Positions 60,001-64,000 of a DNA stretch of 64,000 nucleotides are shown here, piece by piece (the first letter of the stretch is position 1; each line of letters begins with the position of its first letter). A model generated the notes under the pieces. It ran no database searches, had not been told where the DNA came from, and saw only the letters and a list, made by a program, of their open reading frames with translations. The translations under genes were made by a program, and so were the position numbers. The DNA comes from Bacteroidota bacterium (GTDB lineage: Bacteria; Bacteroidota; Bacteroidia; Bacteroidales; SKPS01). The DNA lies in the NCBI GenBank assembly GCA_022709695.1, contig JAKLII010000001.1, positions 212,881 to 276,880 on the forward strand, in the 5' to 3' direction.

Positions 60001-62511
60001 CTAATAGTGCATATATTTGATTTTCAATGAATCAATATTGGTTTTGGGTGTAAAGGTAACCACCCTGAGCTCACCCGGGATGATGTTGATAAAGTTGTCT
60101 GAGAAACTCCCTGTGGCTCCGTCAGCTTCGAGATACAAGCTGTACACAAAAGCATCAGCCCAAAAGGTGATTCGGAACTCTTCCTCTATCTTTTCAATCT
60201 TATACCTGATCTCCGGCTTTTCAAAAGGGATGTATTTGGGCTTGTCGGGCAGGGAAACCCGGGCAAATAGCCAATCCGGGTCTGCATCTGCTGTCATCAC
60301 AATTCTGCATATCAGCTTGTTCTCTGCAAAAGCTTTTGCTACCTCCTGTGGAATGGTATCCTTTAACTTCCAATTTTCATTATACAGGAGGGGAAATTCC
60401 GGGTAGTAGATTGAATACATATCTTTTCCCTTATGGTCAATGATCCTGAGAAAAATGTTTGCTTCTTTCAATTGCGGGTTGTCGTTGATGACCGTCATTT
60501 CCACAATATTCCCGGTGACCGATACAGTGGCAATGGTTGGCGACAGAACCTCAGCGGCCTTGTAATGCATCGCTTTACGCTCGCCATAATAATCCACAGA
60601 CGACCACGAAACCGCCGGCCAGCAGTCGTTAAGCTGCCAGTACAGCGAACCCATGCACCAGGGTTTGGCCTGGCGGTGGGCCAGGATTCCCATGGCAATC
60701 CCTTCAGCCTGAAGTAACTGGCTGTAATACACATAGCGCTTAAAACTTTCCGGCTCAGGGAACCACTCATTCATGTACTGTCCGATCAACGTATTGCCCC
60801 GCGGATGCTTCTGATGCACGAGCATTACCTCCGAATTGGGCGCCAGAGCTGTATCGGGGGTAAATCTTCGCACAGAACTGTAGGCAGGATAGCTCTGGAA
60901 ACCAAACTCGCTCATAAAACGCGGGATCTTTTCCCGATACCGTTCAAACGGTTCAGCATCGTGCCATACGCCCCAGTAATGGGAGTCACCGCTGAACAGG
61001 TGCCTCGGATCTCCTCTCCCAAGCGAGGGGGACGAGGGCCAGTAAGGAATTCCGGGGGCATTTTGCTGTACAATCTCCGGCAGGGTCTCTTCGAAAATTT
61101 TCAGATAATCGTTCCATATCCTTGCTGAATCGGACTTTGAATAGCCTGATGGCCAGCCCCAACGGTGCCACCCTTCGCTGTTTTCGTTGTTGCCGCACCA
61201 AAGCACCACCGACGGATGGCTGCTGAGCCTTCCGACCTGCTGCGTGGCTTCTTGCCTTATATTATCAAGCATCACTGAATCAGCAGGGTACATCGCACAG
61301 GCAAACATAAAGTCCTGCCATACCATGATGCCCTTTTCATCGCACAGCCGGTAGAATGCTTCATCTTCGTAAATGCCGCCTCCCCAAACCCGCAACATAT
61401 TCATATTTGCAAACGTAGCTTCATCCAGCAGTTTCCGGTAGCGCTCAGGGGTAACCCGCGTAGGGAAATGGTCGGCAGGTACCCAGTTGGCACCTCTGGC
61501 AAATACCTTGATTCCGTTGACTCTGAAGAAAAATGATGATCCGAAAAGGTCAGGCTCCTGTACCAGTTCCACCTCGCGGATACCGGTGGCTATGGTTCTA
61601 TGGATCAGTGGTTCCGCACCTTCACCGTACACTTCACACAAAAACTCATAGAGATGAGGCTTCCCCATACCGGCAGGCCACCAGTACTGTATATCGGATC
61701 TGAAAAATAACGGTATGGTAATGTTGTGCCTGCCCGGGTCGAGCCTGATGCTTCCCTGGTTCACTTCAACATCAGGGTGCTGTACTGAAAGGCGGATCGC
61801 TGTGGTCTTTTGTACATCAAGAGTAAAGACGGCATCGAGGGTTTTGAGTCTGTGGTTTTCAAAAGTCTGCCGGAAATCCACCTTTTCCAATGCTACGGTT
61901 CCCTTACCCACCAGCTTCACCGGCTTCCAAATCCCCATCGAAGGGATCGAAGGGGCCCAGTCCCAGCCGTATTGCCACTGCCCTTTTCGTGTGAATACCC
62001 GGTTCCCGCCCGGCAATTCAAGTCCAAACGCTTTCTGCAACGAATCTTCAATGGGTTTCAAAGGCGGAAAAACCACCAGCAACTGATTCCCTTTGTTTTT
62101 CAGCAGTTGTCTTACACCGCTGCGCCATTCCCTGAACTGGTTGCTGGCGCTCAGAATCTTGCTTCCGTTCAGCCATACCTCAGCATAAGTATCCAGCCCT
62201 TCGAATACCAGCTCGGTTTCATACAGCCAAAGCAAGGTTAAAGGCACATCGAAGGTGAGGGAATATCGCCATTCCCGCTCTGCCACCCACGCCACCTCCT
62301 TTTCATTGTCGCCATAGTACGGGTCTTTGATCATACCTGCCTGCATCAGATCGGTATGGACATACCCGGGAACCGTAGCAGGGATCCATTTCCCTTTGGC
62401 CGTCTGAAGTTTCCAACCCTCATTCAGCACCATGATTTCCTGGCCAGATGACAGCTTGAATATCATTAACAAACAGATAATCAATAGCATATAACGTATC
62501 TGGTTTTTCAT
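60001..62511 (-). CDS. GH2 beta-mannosidase
   Basis: 836 residues with signal peptide 1-23 (FKLSSGQE). GH2 architecture: N-terminal jelly-roll (about 25-190, WKLQTAKGKWIPATVPGYVHTDLMQAG), Ig-like domains, and a TIM barrel with RVWGGGIYEDEAFYRLCDEKGIMVWQDFMFACAMYP, VVLWCGNNENSEGW (acid/base Glu) and FMSEFGFQSYP (nucleophile Glu). It hydrolyses terminal beta-mannose from manno-oligosaccharides in the periplasm. No SusCD nearby; it ends a cutC-led operon. Confidence 0.95.
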   Translation of the reverse strand: MKNQIRYMLLIICLLMIFKLSSGQEIMVLNEGWKLQTAKGKWIPATVPGYVHTDLMQAGMIKDPYYGDNEKEVAWVAEREWRYSLTFDVPLTLLWLYETELVFEGLDTYAEVWLNGSKILSASNQFREWRSGVRQLLKNKGNQLLVVFPPLKPIEDSLQKAFGLELPGGNRVFTRKGQWQYGWDWAPSIPSMGIWKPVKLVGKGTVALEKVDFRQTFENHRLKTLDAVFTLDVQKTTAIRLSVQHPDVEVNQGSIRLDPGRHNITIPLFFRSDIQYWWPAGMGKPHLYEFLCEVYGEGAEPLIHRTIATGIREVELVQEPDLFGSSFFFRVNGIKVFARGANWVPADHFPTRVTPERYRKLLDEATFANMNMLRVWGGGIYEDEAFYRLCDEKGIMVWQDFMFACAMYPADSVMLDNIRQEATQQVGRLSSHPSVVLWCGNNENSEGWHRWGWPSGYSKSDSARIWNDYLKIFEETLPEIVQQNAPGIPYWPSSPSLGRGDPRHLFSGDSHYWGVWHDAEPFERYREKIPRFMSEFGFQSYPAYSSVRRFTPDTALAPNSEVMLVHQKHPRGNTLIGQYMNEWFPEPESFKRYVYYSQLLQAEGIAMGILAHRQAKPWCMGSLYWQLNDCWPAVSWSSVDYYGERKAMHYKAAEVLSPTIATVSVTGNIVEMTVINDNPQLKEANIFLRIIDHKGKDMYSIYYPEFPLLYNENWKLKDTIPQEVAKAFAENKLICRIVMTADADPDWLFARVSLPDKPKYIPFEKPEIRYKIEKIEEEFRITFWADAFVYSLYLEADGATGSFSDNFINIIPGELRVVTFTPKTNIDSLKIKYMHY

Positions 62512-62522
62512 ACAAGTCGGTT

Positions 62523-63284
62523 TTAAGTATTGAGAAGAGAGATGACTTTACCGATGATTTCCGTATCTGTGACTTTATGGACATAATCGCTGTGCAGCCC
62601 CGGGGCATTGAGGGCAGCACCACCTGAGGGTACCAGGTGATTGGGCAATGCACTGCGACCGGAAAGATGAAATGCATTGCATCCGGTTTTTATTCTGATT
62701 TCCTTTATATTATCCGGAGAAATACCACCTCCCGCCATGATTTGAATCCTGTTTCCGGCTGCGAGAACGAGGCTGTTCAGCAGCGAAGCTCCGTCCAATG
62801 CCGAGACAGCCCCACCTGAAGTGAGGATGGTATCTGCACCGAGCCGGATGATCTCTTCCAGGGCATTCAGCGGATCGCGACAAAAATCGAACGCGCGGTG
62901 GAAGGTCCATGGGAGGTTCCCGGCAGCTTCCAGCATCCGCCGCATCACGTCCATATCCACATCCCCCTCCGGGGTAAGGGCTCCCAAAACAAAGCCCTTC
63001 GCTCCCCTTTCACACATCATTCTGATATCAAGACACATAGCTTCTGTCTCATGAGGGGACCATGTGAAATCTCCCGGACGGGCACGCACCAATACCCTCA
63101 CCGGAACGGCAGAGATCTTCATTGCCTCCATAAGCAACCCGATGGATGGGGTTACCCCCCCTTCAGCGAGCCCGGAGCAAAGCTCCACCCGATGGGCGCC
63201 CCCTTCCAGTGCGGCCCTTACCGATGGAAGATCGGCAGCACACACCTCCAGCAGATAACTGCTTTGGATCCTGTCCGGACACAT
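62523..63284 (-). CDS. cutC: CutC family protein
   Basis: 253 residues, TIM-barrel. Motifs: LLEVCAADLPSVRAALEGGAHRVELCSGLAEGGVTPS, VRVLVRARPGDFTWS, WTFHRAFDFCRDP and ILTSGGAVSALDGA, ending GGGISPDNIKEI. Once tied to copper tolerance, the family's enzymatic role is unsettled. It is followed by the GH2 gene (11 nt) and preceded by xseB (3 nt). Confidence 0.94.
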   Translation of the reverse strand: MCPDRIQSSYLLEVCAADLPSVRAALEGGAHRVELCSGLAEGGVTPSIGLLMEAMKISAVPVRVLVRARPGDFTWSPHETEAMCLDIRMMCERGAKGFVLGALTPEGDVDMDVMRRMLEAAGNLPWTFHRAFDFCRDPLNALEEIIRLGADTILTSGGAVSALDGASLLNSLVLAAGNRIQIMAGGGISPDNIKEIRIKTGCNAFHLSGRSALPNHLVPSGGAALNAPGLHSDYVHKVTDTEIIGKVISLLNT

Positions 63285-63287
63285 GCC

Positions 63288-63497
63288 TCAGGCGTCTTTG
63301 TTGATCTCTTTCAGGATCTCCTGCACATCGGCTTCGGTGGCGGTAAGCTTCTCACGGCAGATTTTAATCAGCTCCGATGCCCTCTTTACCTTCGCAGCAA
63401 GCTGGTCTACATCCACCGCTTCCGATTCAATCTCCCGCACAATACGTTCAAGTTCCGCGAAGGCCTCCTGATAACGTGGTTTTGTTTCTTTGGTCAT
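63288..63497 (-). CDS. xseB: Exodeoxyribonuclease VII small subunit
   Basis: 69 residues. Family pattern: YQEAFAELERIVREIESEAVDVDQLAAKVKRASELIKICREKL. Forms the helical spine of ExoVII with XseA, digesting single-stranded DNA in mismatch repair and recombination. Begins 7 nt after xseA. Confidence 0.95.
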   Translation of the reverse strand: MTKETKPRYQEAFAELERIVREIESEAVDVDQLAAKVKRASELIKICREKLTATEADVQEILKEINKDA

Positions 63498-63504
63498 GGT
63501 TTAT

Positions 63505-64000
63505 TTATGGAGTTATTTTTTTTATATCAGCATGTATAATTCCTTGAAAAAGTGTAATTTCCAATTCATCATCTAAAGTCACTTCAGTGGTGGTCCGGAG
63601 TGCTCTGCCTTCCTTGCGCACAATGGAATAGCCTCTTTCCAGCACATTCTTTGGGTCAAGGATCCGGAGGTGCTGCTCCAGGGCATCCAGCCGGATTCGT
63701 TTGGCCGACACCAGCGAGGTGATCCCTTTGGGTATTGAGCTCTCCAGCTGCCCTAGTATCCCTTCCATACGCCCGGTTTTCTGCATGGGCCCGAAAGTAG
63801 CCCGGGTGGCAAGCTGTCTGATCAGGGCCGATTGCTGCCGCGTGAACAAAAGGGTGCCCGTTACAAGCCGTGTCCCTGCTTCGCTGAGCCTGCGGTTCTC
63901 CTGGTCCAGAATCGCAGCAGGTACATTCACCACTGCTTCGGCCATTTCTTCTAGCTTTACCGAAAAATTGTGAAACTTCTGGATCAGCCCATACGCCAGA
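63505..64000 (-). CDS. xseA: Exodeoxyribonuclease VII large subunit, 5' end outside window
   Basis: The C-terminal 165 residues are visible, and the frame continues through the window end (reading AYGLIQKFHNFSVKLEEMAEAV). Long alpha-helical coiled coil, then DALEQHLRILDPKNVLERGYSIVRKEGRALRTT and a beta-stranded end (ITLFQGIIHADIKKITP), as in XseA. Pairs with xseB just downstream. Confidence 0.93.
   Translation of the reverse strand, partial: LAYGLIQKFHNFSVKLEEMAEAVVNVPAAILDQENRRLSEAGTRLVTGTLLFTRQQSALIRQLATRATFGPMQKTGRMEGILGQLESSIPKGITSLVSAKRIRLDALEQHLRILDPKNVLERGYSIVRKEGRALRTTTEVTLDDELEITLFQGIIHADIKKITP

Noticed and set aside
60001..62511. Polysaccharide utilisation locus around the GH2
   Set aside because: No susC/susD, sensor or other glycoside hydrolase adjoins; neighbours are cutC and xseA/B.

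Overview
The window is a 64 kb piece of a Bacteroidota chromosome, most likely an environmental Bacteroidales or Lentimicrobium-like lineage rather than a gut Bacteroides. Four proteins end in type IX secretion (T9SS) sorting domains. Many genes are preceded by the Bacteroidota -7 promoter motif TAnnTTTG. The conserved pairs DUF4199-glycosyltransferase, folP-cdaA and nfeD-floA, and BT_3928-like upstream of tpiA, are typical of this phylum. I saw no rRNA, tRNA, CRISPR array, intact prophage or SusCD locus. One RNA gene is clear: the small SRP RNA at 320-418 (minus).

Layout. 1-3300: a truncated Sua5/YciO gene, SRP RNA, and a DUF4199/GT2/GT4 envelope glycosylation cluster. 3.5-7 kb: a complete, divergently arranged set for GDP-D-glycero-alpha-D-manno-heptose (hddA on minus; gmhA-hddC-gmhB on plus), then a RAYT/IS200-like transposase. 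7.8-12 kb: a lipoprotein, DUF1801, YwqK-like, DgkA-like, DUF1361 and mnmA. 12-18 kb: two T9SS cargo proteins (subtilase and beta-helix), an M23/LysM peptidase and an ATP-cone nuclease. 18.5-25 kb: a MuiA-like protein, a frameshifted methyltransferase, a TPR protein, a RhuM remnant, TetR and two GldM-C-like secreted paralogues. 25-34 kb: DUF2461, a GH18 chitinase (T9SS), a DnaQ-like exonuclease, FAH, LplA, YceI, an amidohydrolase and MATE. 34-46 kb: floA/nfeD, an Omp28-like T9SS protein, plsY, a 1530-residue unrecognised exported protein, prmA, tpiA, a DoxX protein and DUF1599. 46-54 kb: folP-cdaA, def, ruvX, a sodium symporter, recR and an S41 peptidase. 53.5-58.6 kb: dinB, a four-helix-bundle gene, a LexA/CI-type S24 repressor and a DnaQ-GIY-YIG fusion, which look like a DNA damage or mutagenesis neighbourhood, then a Zn peptidase. 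58.7-64 kb: two TonB-C proteins, a GH2 beta-mannosidase, cutC, xseB and truncated xseA.

The most unusual signal is not a protein. Many intergenic regions hold short tandem or inverted arrays with 7-9 bp units (for example 14 perfect copies of CTCCTAA ending 6 nt before mnmA). The arrays begin within a few bases of stop codons and in several cases contain the stop codon. A second signal is a two-box hairpin element of about 65 nt, found 154 bp upstream of the RAYT-like gene and again 52 kb away with identical box spacing. The RAYT-like protein itself appears to have histidine where the catalytic tyrosine should be.
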